A DNA stretch of 64,000 bases from Acridotheres tristis (GCA_037013685.1 CM072894.1:25605529-25669528); one strand, 5' to 3'. Positions 1 to 14,900 are shown, counted from the first letter of the stretch. Notes: a model not told the origin generated them from the letters alone. Translations and numbers: made by a program.

Positions 1-3000
1 AGAGGTGTCACAACCTGCCACCTGGCCTATAAATCTCAGGCCAGGGTGCAGTAGGAACTATTTGCTTCTACAAGAAACTCTTTTCACTCCAGATTTTTTT
101 CTTTAAAAACCAATATGGATACTTGACTGTGGGCATCTAATTTATGAGTAACAGTAACCAAATATGCTAAATTGACATAGCCAGATGTGGTAATTACAGT
201 GCATCATCAGTGGCTGACATGTGCGAGTTCTTTCAGTGATTAAAGTATAATAAATTAAAAGTAAATTAAATGTTTTGATTTCAAACTTCCTAGAGTGTTT
301 ATTCTTGCTTTTCCACTTGCATCATTTTGGGGTTGACTATTAAAAAGGAAAGAAAAAAGGGTAGGGGAGACAAGAGATGAAATGGGGGGGTACAAAATCC
401 GGGCAAAACAACATCAGTTTCTAAAATGTAAAGTTGAAATTAAAAATACCTGTGTATTTTTTTTTTCTTTTACAAAACTTTTCTTTGAGAATCTTTGTGC
501 TCTTTGAGCTAAGATCTTTTCCAAGACTGGTACTGTTACTTTATTGGCAGTAAATTTGCTTAAAAAGGAACTCTTTCTCTCAAAGAGGTGCCCCCTGGTC
601 TGCCAGTTCATTTGTGCACAGTCACATTATCTGCCTAAGCACTGTGAAATTGTTTTATTAAAAAGATAAATAACAAAGCTTTTTTTAAGAAGGACTCATA
701 TAGCAAATAGGTTAGTTCACAGCCAGAGAAAGGGTTGTCTTGGCAGGAATGAATGCCATACCTTTTTTAATCCATGGCTACACAAATACTTTACAGTGGC
801 ATAAGTTGTTGCTGCCACGGGAAGATGTTGCTTTCGTTATTGCGTTTGTCCTTGTTTTCTCATACCCCTTGGCAGAAGAAACAGTTTTTTAGCAGCCAGG
901 CAGTAAGCTAAGTCAAGAAAATGCTGTGGCTGAAAATAATCAGTATAATTTCATTATGTAGTTTCCAGCTGGAGCGATTCTCCAATCTGGTTCCCCATGT
1001 GCCTCCCCAAATGTGGTGAAGAAGCATTTAGAGGTGATACCAGGCTTAAGTTTGCTCAAGATGCTGTTGAGCTGTAGCCTTACAGAGAATTTTTTACTGA
1101 GAAGGATATTCTGGATTTGAAATCATTGATATAACTGAACCTGAGATTGCTGAATTTTTCCTTAACTAAAAAGAAGAAAAGGAAAGACAGAAACAGCAAC
1201 AAGAAGCAACCACAAGGGACGTGCCCATGTAAGCCAAACACATTTGAGATTCATTAAGTAGCAAAGACTGATATTCTACAATTGTTGACAATAAGACAGA
1301 AGGGATAGGTTGTAAACGATACAGTTGAGATTTAACTTATTAGACTCAGAAGCAGGATTTGAGCAGTAACTCTGCTTTTTGTCCACTGATCTTATCTTTG
1401 GTGTCTGTCAAGCCACTTAATCTTTCTGCTTTTCTATGTCTTCTGTTGTTTTTAATTAGAAAAATGCCTGACTTGAACTTTTCACCAAAGCTGCAGTCAT
1501 ATACAGTGCACAGACTGGATTCTTTGCAAGAATCTACTGCTTGTGTAGCTATGTCAATGACTGAAGAATGTCAGTGTCATGCATACTATTTACTGATACC
1601 TTAGTATGTTCAAAATGGGAGGCATGAACTTAATGCGAGTTATCAGTGTTCTTTTGGGCTTTGGGGCAGATTGAAAGGCGTCAGGTTTTTCCCCACAGCT
1701 TCATCTCAGCTTTAAAGTTGTGTTTTGACCTGGTGGTTTTCCTCATCTCTCTTACCACTCTTTTGAAGCTTTATGTTTCTCCAAATGCATTCAGCCATTT
1801 TTACAGACACGTGCTTAGTGAAACACTAAGAAGCTTGTTACTTCGTTTATCTTTTAAAAGTTTTTATAGAATAGATGTTGTCTGTAAATGCTGCTGTTGA
1901 TGTTGTTCATTATATATTCTGCTTTTCTGTTAACTTGAGCTCACCTTGGGCAAAAGTCAGGTTATGCTTTTTCTTCCAGTTGTTTAAGATCTGTGGGTGG
2001 AGTGTTTGCTGAGTAGTATGCATGGTGAGAGGACAAGAACTCTGTTTCGCTAACATCCCTTATCTTTTCATCCTGTTTCCATGCAAAACTAAACTGCACT
2101 TCCCCCACTGCACCTCTGGAATTCCCAAAGCTCAAAAACCGTGAATAGCCCTGGTTTATTACTTGAAGATTTCATCAGCTCAGTCATACCAGTCTGGTCT
2201 GTCAAGGGAAGTCCTCAACAGCTGGAATATTGGCTCTCATGGTTTATGAGGAAAGACAAGTTAGTGAGGGGAAACTTGAAAGTGGAAAGTTTTTAGGTGG
2301 GGTCACCAACAATTTATGAAATAATTAGGAACAAAAATGTTTGTCAAGAATTTGAAATAAAGTGCTGTTTTAAGTAATAGAGAGCTCCAGAGGATTTTAA
2401 AATCAAAATGTTTTAAAATTTAGTATTTGTTTAGCCAATTCTGTGCTATCCATAGTGCTAATTGAGAGACGGGAAAGATAACGTAGATAGGAAGAGAAAC
2501 GACATAAATAATGTAAATACATGCACTTGGAATATGCGTATTTTTAAAAATTTTTGGGTTGCTTTTTATGGGGTATCAAGGTCAGTCGTACAAGAGAGAC
2601 AGATAGTAAGTACAGGGTCTTATGGAAGCAAAACTGTACTTTGTGGAAGCCAGCAGTGTTTCAGTAAAAAAACCTGACCCTGCCTAACCCACAATTTACA
2701 TAATCTTCTCATGGATAATGGAGTGTTAATTGTATTCCAGTTTCTGTATGTGCAAAGTTTTAGGTAAAAGCTTCCTGGTGGTATAAGATGAAAGACAGAA
2801 ATAATGAGAATGGATGCTCTCTGAGTAGTTTTTTATCTTGGAATATTCCTTATTTACACATGCATGAAATTTGATATGGAGGTTGCAAAATGAGATGGTT
2901 TTGTCCTTATTCTAATGAAGTATCATTGAAACAAGGTCTTGTATAAACCAGTCCAAGGGCTGTGTGTAATAGTGGGATTGAACTAAGCTGTTTAGACTTT

Positions 3001-6000
3001 GGGAGTATAAAATAAGATAGAAAAGGGCTGTATCTGTAGTGATTATTTTAAATCAACTTAAGAAATCTATCTGTAATGCAAAAATCATTAAGGAGTGCCA
3101 ATGACTTTTTGTTTGGAGAGAGATGGTTTGTGTTGATCCAACTACAAGATCAGAGATGCATTGTGATAGTTGATTTTACTCAGTAATCCACTCTGGTTTA
3201 TTAAAAACTTGTAGAATATTTATGGCCACTTGCTGAATATTTGTGGATGTAAATATGAAATATATAATGCTGTTCCTGGCCTGGATGCTGATTAACAAGA
3301 AAATCTAATACTGCTAAAAATGTTGGAAAACCAGTTATAAAATGAGTACTCTGAGTGTTCAAGGCTGAAGGCTAAAGTTTCAAAATAAAGCTCAGCTGAC
3401 AAAAGTAGTAATAACACGAACATTTGAGCATGCCCATTTTTGTGTGTGTTAAGGCAATAAACTTTTGAATTAAAACTGTATTTCCCATGTGATCTTCTGT
3501 CTGAAAATACTGATATGCTTTTGAGTGTTTGCTTAAACTTCTAAGTTCTAAAGACTTTCAAGGGGCTGAAACTGGGCAGAATCAGTGGTGAGCCGTGTGT
3601 ACCAAAGCAGAGGTGCTGTCTGTGTGTGTGGGGGGCCCGGCTGTAGGGCAGGGTGAGCCAGTGCTTCCTGGGGTGCCAGGCTGAAATTCCTGGTGAGATC
3701 CAGGTCAGCCAGGGGATGCCGAGTCGCTGTGCCCGTGTGAGCAGCACAGGCTGCCTGCACCGAGTCCTGCTCACAGCCCAGGCGCTGCAGGGCCGTGGCA
3801 GCTGAGCTTTCAGTCTTGATGCAATGCTCCGTGCCCTGGCACTGTTGGAAGGGAGCAGCTGGCAGCAATCTGTGCTGCCACAGTGTTTGTGGGGCTGGTG
3901 CTGTAGGCTGGTTTAGTTGCCTGAAAGTTTCGCATTCTTAACTCTTAGCAAATTTTATCTGAAGTCCTGCTTTCCTGCTGAACTGCCCCTGCAAAGAGCT
4001 CAAAGGCTTGGGACTGTCTGCTGTTCTTAATCAGAGTGCTCATGAGAAACCTGCAGGTGGAACACCAAATAAAACTGTAATGTTTGACAGTATCATGGAG
4101 GAGGCATTTAATCTGTAAACCTTAATGCTGAACAAGTGATTTGGGTATATTGTGTATCTGAAAGAATTAAAGAATTGGTTAAATCTAATTGATAGTTAGA
4201 AGATAAAAACTTTCAGGAAGTTGAAACAGAGACTGCCACAAAATAAACTGACAGGTATTTTGAGTCTTTGTCTTATGTAATAGGGTAAATAAGCCTGAGC
4301 ACAGTACATTAAAATCCTTCTACATAGCACTCTAATGAATGTACGATAAGGATGGATATTGAAGTCACTTCTTTGTTATGAGGATTTTTGGGAAATGCCT
4401 TATTTCTCCAGAGAATAAAAGAACAAAATATTTAATCTCAAATGCTTGCCTTCCTATATTTGTGAGACACTGAGTAAATAGAAGTATTGATAAGCTGTGT
4501 CTCCGGAGGTAGAAATTCTCCCCAGCCTTCCAGCCTGCAGGGTTTTATATTCACAGGTGTGTATGACAGTGTTGTCAAAAACTGAGGGTAAACCAAAGAG
4601 AGAAACAGAACTAGTGTTTTGCTGCCAGTGGTATCTTTAGATTAATGAAAAAATTGACTGGAGAGTTTGGAAGATTATTTGTAGGACTGATGCTTGGAGT
4701 GAGAGGAGCAGCTCCATTTGTAGGTCAGTACTTAAAACCATAAGAAGATCAGGATGGTACAAATAATGTGTACTTCTAACACTGCCTTTGTAAAGATAAG
4801 GGGTTTTAACCCTCCAATTCTCCAGCAAACCTTAATGGTGTTAACTATAGGCACTGTTTGCGTGATATTGAGATGAAATCTTCCTTTAAAGCTCACTGTT
4901 GGAGCTTTCTCATGGCTTAGTTATTCGAAACCTGTGGTTTCTGGGAAGAGGATTTAGTTCATTAAAAAAATGGACAGGCTTATCCACTGCTTCTGTGCTG
5001 CTGTGGTCTGCAAACATTCATAGGTGACATCCTAGCAACTGGGTAGCTGTAAATTCTGAATAGGGATCCATACCTTCTGCCTGTGTGTGTGTGTAAATAG
5101 TACATTTCTAAGGCAGCTCGGATGCATATGAGTGCTGACTCTCCTGATGAGTTGACAAAAGCCAGGAAGGGAAGTTTTTTGCCACGTGGTATCTGTTGGG
5201 CACAATAGCTACTGTTAGGTACTGTTAATAAAAATATTGACCTGATCATTTGAAGAAGTCTGAACAAAAAGTATAGCTGAAAAGATGCAAGGGATAGTAG
5301 GTCCTGTGAAGGTAATGCTTATTCACCTATTTTTTTCAAAGTTCATCTTGTATAGGGCTCTCCATTTCTTCACAAAGAAAGGAATAAACAGGAAAGATTA
5401 TTTTCTGATAAACATTTTAATTAGTAAATTTATTAGGTGGGTATCTTGGGTTTGGGTTTTTTTTTTCAAGTTTTAGGGAAAAAAAATAAACACTTTGCTG
5501 CAATTAAAAACTTTAACTGAGCGATTCAGCTGGTGCTCATCCAGCACAAGCTCTTCTCTAGTTACTGTGAGTTTGTGTTGCTTCTCCAGTGCTGGTCTAT
5601 ACTGCCTGCTCTTGGACTGAAGGTGGCTTTGACATCAGGCAGGTTTGGAGCACCTGGCTGGCTTATCCTCGTGGATGCGTGTCCATGAAATAGCCGATAC
5701 TCTGAGACCATGAGAGGAGGGTATAAATGCTGCCTTTCAGGTTTTAGGCAGTGACTGAGATGCCTGAGCCGAGGAGAATGTGTGGGGATCACCTTACCCC
5801 GGCAGTGAAGGGACAAACCAGCACGCCGAGGTGAACACCCAGCCTTGTTGCTGAGCTACCGGGGCTAAGCCCAGCCTTTGTAACACCCACTCAGCCAGCA
5901 ATTGCAGTTATTAAGAGCAGCAGGAGATGTCATTAGTTGGGAGCATCCCTTTCATTGGGGAAAGGGGGGAGGCGGCCGGAGCCCATGTGATTCATACCGA

Positions 6001-8861
6001 AGTGATCAGAAGATGCTTTTATCCAGTGTGGCAAAACCAGAAGTCCTGCCCTGTACATATGGTATATTTTATTTACGTTTTCCTGTTGTTGGTTCTCCTG
6101 CTGTGAGATGTTTGCTGTTGATTCCTAGAGAGAGTAGCAAACTCTGTAAATCAAGTAGGCAGGTTTTACTGAACTGCAAACCCATGAGAAGTTTAATTTG
6201 TGCCCTGAAGGGAGGACCAGCCACTGACTGGACTGCTTGTGAGTGGAGTTGTTAATAGTTCATCGGTAACCATTAAACAGTTTCAAAATATTTGTCCTTT
6301 GAGTGTAACCTGGGCTGTGCTGTAAGAGAAAGAAAGGAGAGGGGAGAAAACAATGTTGAGACAACAGCAGGATGAAAATGTCACTTTCACAGAATCACAG
6401 AATATTCTGAGTTGGAAGTAACCCACAAAGATCATGGAGTCTAACTCTTAATGGCCCACACAGGGATTGAACCCACAAACTTGATGTTATTAGCACCAAT
6501 GTTGCTATTAGAAAATTAAGGCGGTTTTTCACCAAAAAATGTAATGAAATTGTATCTTTGCTCTTTGAAAACTCTTGAGATCTGAATTTTATTGAATTCA
6601 AGGAAACTAATTTTTATTCATAGAAGTTGGCTAGTTACAAAGCATTGGTACTTTTGGTTGCCGTTTGTTTAAGGAAGAAGGACTTCAGTAAGTAAACCAT
6701 GTGTGACACTTCTGCACCAAGTACAGCTGCTGATGATTTAAGTCATATGCAAAGTAGTACATAATTAATTCCATGTTGACATCCCTGGTGATTTAAACAC
6801 CAGAAAACAACCAGAAGTACTGCAGATCTTTCCACAGCTGCTCCACTGCTTCTTTAGGGACTTTATCCCACATTAGTCATTCTGGGTCCAGTTAATCTTC
6901 AAGTCCTCTGCTGAGATTTCCGAAATGGTGAACACACTTTGAAAGTAATTTGATCTTGCAGAAATTGAAGTTTTGCTCCTGGGTAGTCTGAGGTAGTATG
7001 TGTAGTATTCCAGGATGGAGTCAAAGTGTTTCTGTCACCCGCAGGGAATTTGGCTGAGATAACTGGTTAATTGCACTTTTTAGAGATGACCTGCAGAGGA
7101 ATTGAGAAGGATCTCAAATATTCTGCTCAATAAAGGGAGATTTTCCACTAGTTTTAGACAAGCTACCAAAAACTTCATGCAACATAGTGTTTTTCTAATT
7201 TTGCAGGTGCTGATTTCACTTGTATTATTATATTAATGTTTCAATAGAATATATTTTGTGTTGAGAAAAAATATGAACAGTAAAATGCCTTGGTCTTTCG
7301 AGACTGAGGTTACAGATTCTATTAATGAAAGAAGAGCATGGTTTTCTATATATAGATGGTTTGACTTAAGGTTTCTGTTTGAGCTGGTATTTAATAAATC
7401 TGTTACTGCCTGAGAAATAATTTCTTCCTGATACTAAGAGAAAGCATTTTGTCTGAATGAATTTGATGAAGTAGACATTTAGTATTTGCATTATACAAAG
7501 TTTTGTAGATGCTGTATGTTTGTGAAGTTGCCGGCTGGCCCAAATGCCTTCCATTCCTGCTATTCTCCCCCATACCTAGAAAGAAATAAGTGTGTGAGAA
7601 TTTGCTTAGGCAGGCTCTGTTTACAAGCTTTTTTGAGATTTTGCTTTCAGCTGCGATGTGTTGTGTTGGATTTAACTGATATACCAAGTAAACCAGTGAT
7701 GGTGATTGCAAAGTTGAATATAAAATATTTGAAGATCAGGGTAGAGGAAGGTGGCAAGAATTATGGCATGCAACTTTACTTACTTAGATATTACTTAGAG
7801 ATTATTTCTGAAAACAAAAACTTGGCTGGCTCAGAATTTTGAGAGGTGTACTAAATCTGCTAATTACTAGCTTACTAAATATATGCTTAGAAAGTTATCC
7901 CATTTTTCATGTTGTGAATGTATAAATATTGAGGTAAAACATTGCAAGATGGTGGCTTTACAGAAATAGAGAAACCCTTAAGCTGCTGGCAGAGTAAGCA
8001 TAAATAATGTCTGCATTTCTTTGCATTTAATTTTTTTTAACACTGACCTTTACTCTGATCTAACAATTTATTAATGTATTTTATTACATGTAAGGTACAT
8101 CTTAGGTATAATAACTCTTAAGCTATTATTTCTATTTGTTGTTATAAAGGAACTCATAGCATGAAAACTGTTTAATTTTTTAGACCATTACTGTAAAAGC
8201 GATGTTTCCTTGGGGCCAGAGATGTTTTTTTTATAAATTATGTGTGAGCATATGAGCTGGCTTTTTGCACCTAGAAGTTAGTTTTAGGAACCTAGTTTTG
8301 TAAATGTGATATCTAAGTGCTATTTATTCAAGTTGCTTGGCCCAGACTGTTTCCTAGTAGTTGTTAAAAGCACTTGCTAATGGAATGCTATCTCCTAATT
8401 CAATGGGTTTTGCTACCTGCTTCTGAACTGGTGAAACGCCTAGATACCAAACAGTAGTAAATTCATAAGCAATTTGCTGTACTTGGCTCCTAAAGTTTTC
8501 CAGTACACTGGTTATTACAATTGTACTGGATGTGTTTCTAGTTCTATTGAATGTCAGTGAGTAAGGAAAGCCTAAAAGTAAAAATGATAAAATGACATTT
8601 TAACACTGTTGGGCAAGTCTGTGTTGACATTTTCCAAAAAAAGAGATTATGCAAGTTCTTTATGGATATTATATGTGTTTCTTGTGGAGTGTACATTTGC
8701 CTTTATGAAAAAAGCCATCAAAAATATGAGGGGGGAAAAAAGATGTCCACATTATATTTTCAGAAACTAAACTTTTGAATTAGAATATAATATGTGCAGA
8801 GAAAAAGGTAGATGCTACAATAAATCTACCTGCTGTGTACTAAATCCTGTTATCTTTTCAG
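1..8861 (+). other. EPB41L5 upstream intron (partial)
   Basis: Intron leading into the first coding exon of the window. It ends in a pyrimidine tract and AG at 8860-8861. I looked for an exon encoding the missing FERM N-terminus and did not find one. The only recognisable element is the SINE at 6388-6506. Stretches around 3548-3868 and 5562-5816 are more GC-rich and open on the minus strand, but show no splice signals or family similarity. Confidence 0.7.
6388..6506 (-). mobile_element. TguSINE1-like SINE (tRNA-Ile-derived body, CR1-like tail), 5'-truncated
   Basis: Read on the minus strand, the right part resembles the 3' half of tRNA-Ile: GGTGCTAATAAC around the AAT anticodon (complement at 6489-6491), a B-box-like GGGTTCAATCCC, then GGGCCA. 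It continues into a CR1-style tail with CCAACTCAGAATATTCTGTG and an ATTCTGTGA end. A tRNA-Ile head fused to a CR1 3' end is the known structure of the passerine TguSINE1 family, which CR1 mobilises. The copy starts in the anticodon-arm region, so it is 5'-truncated as is usual for target-primed insertion. Confidence 0.8.
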
Positions 8862-8966
8862 AAAAAAGCCAAAGGCCAGCTCCTGTTTGAACAAATCATG
8901 TATCATCTGGATCTTATAGAAAGCGACTACTTTGGATTAAGATTCATGGATTCAGCACAAGTGGCA
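8862..8966 (+). CDS. EPB41L5: EPB41L5 exon w1 (FERM F1 lobe)
   Basis: 105 nt, 35 codons in phase 0, after TATCTTTTCAG and before GTGAGT. Reads from [11 protein letters not shown] to [12 protein letters not shown], the second half of the ubiquitin-like F1 lobe. The DYFGL motif is typical of band 4.1 FERM domains. Confidence 0.97.
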
Positions 8967-11900
8967 GTGAGTAGTTATGTTCTTTTTAAGCAACAATGTA
9001 AAAGTTAAATCCCAATATTGACAAAAATGCTATAAGAAAGCTGCCTTTTGTGAATTAAGTTTTGTGCAGAAGTTCTGTTGTGTGTGATTTTCCATGTCCC
9101 CAAGTTTAATTCCACCTCCAGCACTCTATCATCTGACCATGCTGTTGTCTCTTCCTTTATTGTTTTCACATGTTCCTGTCACAGCTTCTGTTGTCACTAG
9201 ACAGGCTGGTCCAGTCAGACCCCAGAGCTTGGTGTGTTATGTAGAAACTCTTGGTGGTGATGATACAGAGAGGAAGGAACACAACTAGAGTGTGTATTTG
9301 GCCCTTTGTATGCTATATAGAGAGGAGGTTTTCCTTTGCAAATGCCATCAGATTTCTTGTCAGCAAAAGTCACCGTGTTAAATGTCTGCTTGCAAGAGGG
9401 GTATACCTATGATTTATTCAAATCAGTTGTGACTCAGACTTGCAACTCTAAGTCTTTAGGAGGTTATGAGTGTGTTTGTATATACCAGTTGGAGTAGAGG
9501 GTTGGTTCTTCTAAGCCCAGGTTTGTTGGTGTTTTATTGTGTGTTTCTAAAACTTTAACAGGTTTTGAAATGAGAAGCAGAGCATTGTCAGAAGCAACCA
9601 CAGTTCTTTCACTTGTGGGTTGTGAAGTTTTATATGGATACTTCTTGTAGTCAAGTATTTAATCCTGCCACCAAGGGTAACTGCAAGTTAAGTGAGCCTT
9701 TAGGCAAGGAATGTTTTTTCTTTGTCCTGCATCCCTGTAACTTGATTTGTCTTCACTTAGCCCAACATCCCCAGGTAGAATGAGATTTGCGTTTTCCTGC
9801 TTCATACATCAGTCTTATTTGTTAGATGTATAACCTAATCGTTTTCGTGTTTCAAGGCCGCTTCAGAATTATTTCATGCTTAGAATGGCAGAGGGGAGGC
9901 ACAGACACTTGAGCTAAATATCTGACTTGTTCAAGGTCAGCATACAAAAATGGAGGCAGTGACTTATATTCCTTTATTTCTGTTAAGGTCTGTGTCCATA
10001 ATGGTTTAAAGGTGATCTCTTAGTTGTTGCAGCTTTGTACAAAGGCAAAAAAAATTCCACAAACTTGAAGCTTTGAAAGAAGCTAACAATTTTGGACCCA
10101 GTGCTCTACCCCAAAACACTTATAACCTGATGGCTTCTTTCCGAGATTATTGTGACTGAGTTTTATGCTTGGCACGTAATTGTAGAGAATGTGCTCCTCA
10201 GAGAAAATCGTTAGTGTTCAGCATCTGAAGCAAACTTCATGGCCAGTGGGATTAGCTGCTGCTGGTCTGTAGTTCCCAGTAGTGAAAGTGGTCTTACACC
10301 CCTTGCAGAACAGAGACATTTAACTCTAAGGAGAAAAAGACCATTACGCTGACAGATGGATGGCATTCAAAACCATGCATAGCAACAGAAATGAGAAAAC
10401 AGCCTATTGCATACATTTTTATCTTTCTCAAAATCATGTTAGCTGAGCTCAGCACGTGCAGTCCAGGACAATGAGTATTGGTAGTGAAGGACTCTATTGC
10501 ATTTATCTTTTTGCTTCAGAAAAACAGTATGGTTAAGGTATCCTAACTCAGTTTCTGCCATGTGGCTTCTGATGTATTTCCCTGTCTCTAGGATCTCGTA
10601 AGAGTTCACCGTGGGTTGATTTGAAGTGGTAGAATTATCCATATGATAATTTTTCTCTTCCTGATATGCTAGCAAATAAAGCCATTTCATCTTGAAATGT
10701 GTTAATAAGAGGTAATCTTTTCTGCCACAGCAGTGGCTCGTGCCTTTCTTTTGTCTAGCAAGTTATTACTGCCAGTCCAGAGAGCACGATTGAATATTTG
10801 ATACTGCACAATCTACCAGGTACAGGGGATTTCAAACTCAGTTTGCTTCCTTTTCTTAACTATGTGTGACTGAAAAGCAGCAGAGATAACAATCTGTTTA
10901 AACTGGACCTTAATGATGAACTGCGTATAATGAAGCAGAAGAGATTGCATTTTGCCAGAAGAGCTGAGTGCAACAGCCAGATATAATTAATTGCTTTAAG
11001 AAATGAAGAACTGTGGCAATACCAGCCATTCCTGCAAAAGAAGCTGGGAAGTTCTAGCAGAAACCCAATCTGCAGCTGGAAACAAAGAGCAGAGACTAAT
11101 CAAGTGACTTGTCCAAGATTATTCAGAAGACCTGTTAAATAAACAGGGTAAAAATCCAGTCCCTTACTGTTGACAGAATTGTCCAGTGGCTCTGAAGGAG
11201 ATAATCTTTCTACTACCCAGTTTAAATCTAAGAATATTGCCATACTTGCTAGTTACTTTTACTGACACAAACTAGTGACACATAGTTACACAAAAGTTTC
11301 AGAAATCCCAGGCTTGTTTTAACTACAAGTTTTCAGTAGATTTATTGTTAACAAGTGAAGGATTGCTTCTTTTTTTTTTCATTCTTTTCTGCTGCTGAAG
11401 TGATCTCTAGTTGGGTATTAAAGATTTCCTGAGGAGTGGAGGAAACCCAGAGAATGGAAACTCTTCCTGACATTTTAGATTTTAGTATTCAAGTCATAGC
11501 TTCTTTAAAGACGTTCTTGAAACAATTACTTAAGTGAAAGAATTGTTTTCATGTGATTTCTGTGTTCACTCTCGTCTGCTGTTCAGGAAGAGACCATTTT
11601 TAGCCTCCACATCTTACTTAACAGACCTCACTTGCCCAAACTTCTTTAAATGTTGCTGGGTCAGTATTTGAAGGGTTTTTGTACGTGTTTTATTTTTAAT
11701 TTCTGCAGCAGCAAACTATTTTGGTAAGGACTTCCAGTACTCTGTGCAGTCTGTTGTTTGTATTGCCTTCTGTTTAGCAAGCTTTAGCTCTGATTTTCAG
11801 CAATAGACTGTGCTGTGCAAACCCTCACCAAAAGTAAACTTCTTTTGCAAGTCCACTTGAATTCCATTTTAATCACTTGGAATAAATCTCAAGTTTCTTG

Positions 11901-14900
11901 ACGTCTGTGTCTGTCCATTCATGTGTTGGTTTTGGGGCTGTTTTTTTTGTTTCGTTCCCACCCCCACTTAGAAGCAGTTCTGTTTCCCTTCTCTCTTGCA
12001 CACCCTCACCATTGAGCAGAGCTCCTGTGGGCAGCAGCAGTTGCTATCGGTGCCTGTCATGGGCCTGCCTCTCTGTTGCCTTCCCGTGGAATGTGGAGGA
12101 GATGAGAGAAAACAGGAGGGAAATGAGACAGGGGGCACAGCCAGCCCTGGAGCCTAGAAAGGGCTCTCCTTGCCATTCCTGTGTCTAAATCACCTGCAAG
12201 CTGGGTAGTTCCTATATTTTTCTCGTGGAGAAAGGAGTAAGTAAACGCTCTCTTACAGCGAGTTTACGGAATAGGAAAAAAGATTATATTATTTCCTTGA
12301 AGAAAAAAAAAATGTTGCTCAACTCTCATTTCACTGGTAGTATAAGCAAAATTTATATAAATATTTGCTTCATTCCTCCTTAAGCTTCCTGATTTATTTA
12401 AAAAATGTATTAGATCCATTTCAGATAGCTCGCTGTAGCTACTTAGTTTGAATAGGCAATGAGGACATTCTCAGCTGTGTGCACAGCAGCAGCAGATGGT
12501 TTAAGTGTTCTCATCTGCAGCTAATACAGCAATCAGTCACAGCCCAGCTGTGTTACAGGCTGACTTCTGCTCTCTAGAAGGCAGGGCTGTTCTGCAGGCA
12601 GGAATGTGTTTGCACTTGGCAGTGCAACCTGAAAATACTGGTTCTTTTTCATACCCTTGTTGCTTTTCTGTCCTCCCTGGGGCTCGCTGTCAACTTCATG
12701 TCACACAGTTTAACAAAAGGAGTGTTGCTAAGGGTATAATTCATCTGTATTAGTTGCAAGGTGACATTTGGGATTGATCTGATGAGCTGTTGTTCCCTGG
12801 GCACGGTGAACCATGAAGGACATAGTGTGTCAGGTAGTTGGCTCTGGCTGTTGAGGCAATGCAATTATGTTGGTCGGCGTGCCGTGTTTCCTGTTTAGGT
12901 GAGTCACCTCCTTTGCAGGAGGGAGCTGTTGGCCATACACAGCACTAGGAAGGAGATCTGTCCCGCTAGGCATGTGTTGGATTTCCAGCTTTAACTTCTG
13001 GTGTAAACTCTTCAGCAGTGTGGTTGTGTGCAGTTTTTTTGGGGAGCATAGTGTATATGTGTAGGTGTTTCCATCTGCCTAGTATTGTTTTTTTTCTACA
13101 CAGTGTAAGTCAAGCCATTATTTTGCCTTCTTGTCCAGTATATAGCTTATAATTAGTAGGTGATCTAGTAACTTGTCCTTCCATGTGACAGCTGCTAAAA
13201 TGTCACCTGTGAATAGATTTTTGAGAATTAGGTAGAGCTGACTGATGTTGGGACACAGACAGCTCTGCTGTTACTGCATGTGAGTCATCTAAAGAAAATG
13301 CCAGAAAGCCAACAATATTTATTTTGTCTCTTCCCTTCCTGCCTCAAGTAAACATCACAGCTGAGTGCCAGAGTCTTCAGCTATGATTTATGCTTCTCTG
13401 GCACATTGTCACTGGCTGACCTACTAATGTGTGAATTAAGTATTTGTCTGGACAGGATGAAAATCTAGTGAAGTGGTTTGTTAGTATGTTTTTTTTTTTC
13501 TTTTAAGTAGACAGTGCTGTCTTGAAGATTTGGTTTAAATAAGATACTACAGGATGTTTCTGTTGTTCAAAACTGACATTTTGCATTACAAAATTTGAGC
13601 AAAAGGATCTTCAGCCAGCACTGAAAGAGCTACCAATTGTACAAGATTTGAATTAGATTGTTTTAAAAAGCTACTTGTTATTCCAAGATTGTCTTCACTA
13701 ACATTTCCTTTTTTGTTCTTTCTGGGAGATTTCTTTATTGATAATTCAGTGAAATTAATTTATTTTTCAGCATTGGCTGGACAACACAAAAAGCATTAAA
13801 AAGCAAGTTAAAAGTAAGTGTCCTTTCCATTTTCTCTTGGGACATTGTATTTAACATACAGGAAGCACAGCCAGTGCTTGAAATGAGTGGTGGGGGGCAG
13901 TGTCCTGTGAGGGTGGCAAGTGACAAAAGCCCTGTGTGGTGCTCCTGATTGTTTAATGGCGTCTTCCTTCTGTAGCTCATATTACTTTATTTTAATGCTC
14001 TTAATTAAACATGTTATGCGCTAATTAATTATAGTTAAACTGGAGTCAAGACAGCTGAGGATGTTCTAGTGTTATAGAGCATTATCCTGACTATAGGAAA
14101 ACTTGTCTAGGAGCCTCATGCATGGGGCAGTCCTGCATGCTTGAATCCATGTCCAGTCCACTAAGTCCTCACCTGCTGCACAAGTGTGGCCTGCATGTTG
14201 CAGTGATGTGTGCTTGGGTAAGATGTTGTTTAGCAATTTCCTTGCTCTGCACTGTGGGAAGTCTTCAGGGATTTGTGGTGTTGTTTTAATACAAGAGACG
14301 TTTTGGAAGCAGTGAGAGAGAGAGAAAATTCCTCCTGTCAAATGCAAAAATCAGCAGAGCCATGCACATTTTTAAAGAACTGTTAATCCACCCTTTTGCT
14401 GAGTTAACTCTTTGATTTCCAGAAGAGATGATTCTTCCATAGAAGGGTTTCTTACATTGCAGTAAAATATGTCTAAACTTCTGTGGAATAGAAGGGCCTG
14501 AGTTGTCAGTGGTGAGAATTTCCCAGAGCCCTGGCAAGGTGTGGCAGAGACCAACAGCATGCCTGAAGGTTTTCTGTAGAGCAACTGTAGAACCAAGATG
14601 CACTGCTTTCTTGGTGCTGGATAGAGCCCTTAAATATAGAGATTAACCTAGATTCATGTGCTCTTGGCAGGACGAATCACGTTAATGTGATATGACCATT
14701 GGGTTGACTTGTAACACATAAAACTATTTGTGTGCGTATTTAAGTGTCCTGTCACTCTGATGTTCTTCATGGATTTCCTGGCATAAAGGAATTTCTACCT
14801 TTAGACCTTGTGTAGAACAGAGCCAACCAATTTCAGTCAAGTTTTGTGATGTGATTCTGTGTAATAAATAAATAACCTGTCTCGTCCAGTAACTGTTACT

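Noticed and set aside
1020..1215. Possible decayed processed pseudogene (FEIIDITEPEIAEFF-like words, Lys/Gln-rich end)
   Set aside because: Frames shift and contain stops, no source gene recognised, and no poly(A) tail or target duplication seen.
3548..3868. Minus-strand open frames in a GC-richer patch
   Set aside because: No splice signals, no family similarity, and two registers open at once, which points to base composition.
6450..6506. Functional tRNA-Ile gene
   Set aside because: Only the 3' half of a tRNA is present, the acceptor and D arms are missing, and it runs straight into a CR1 tail.
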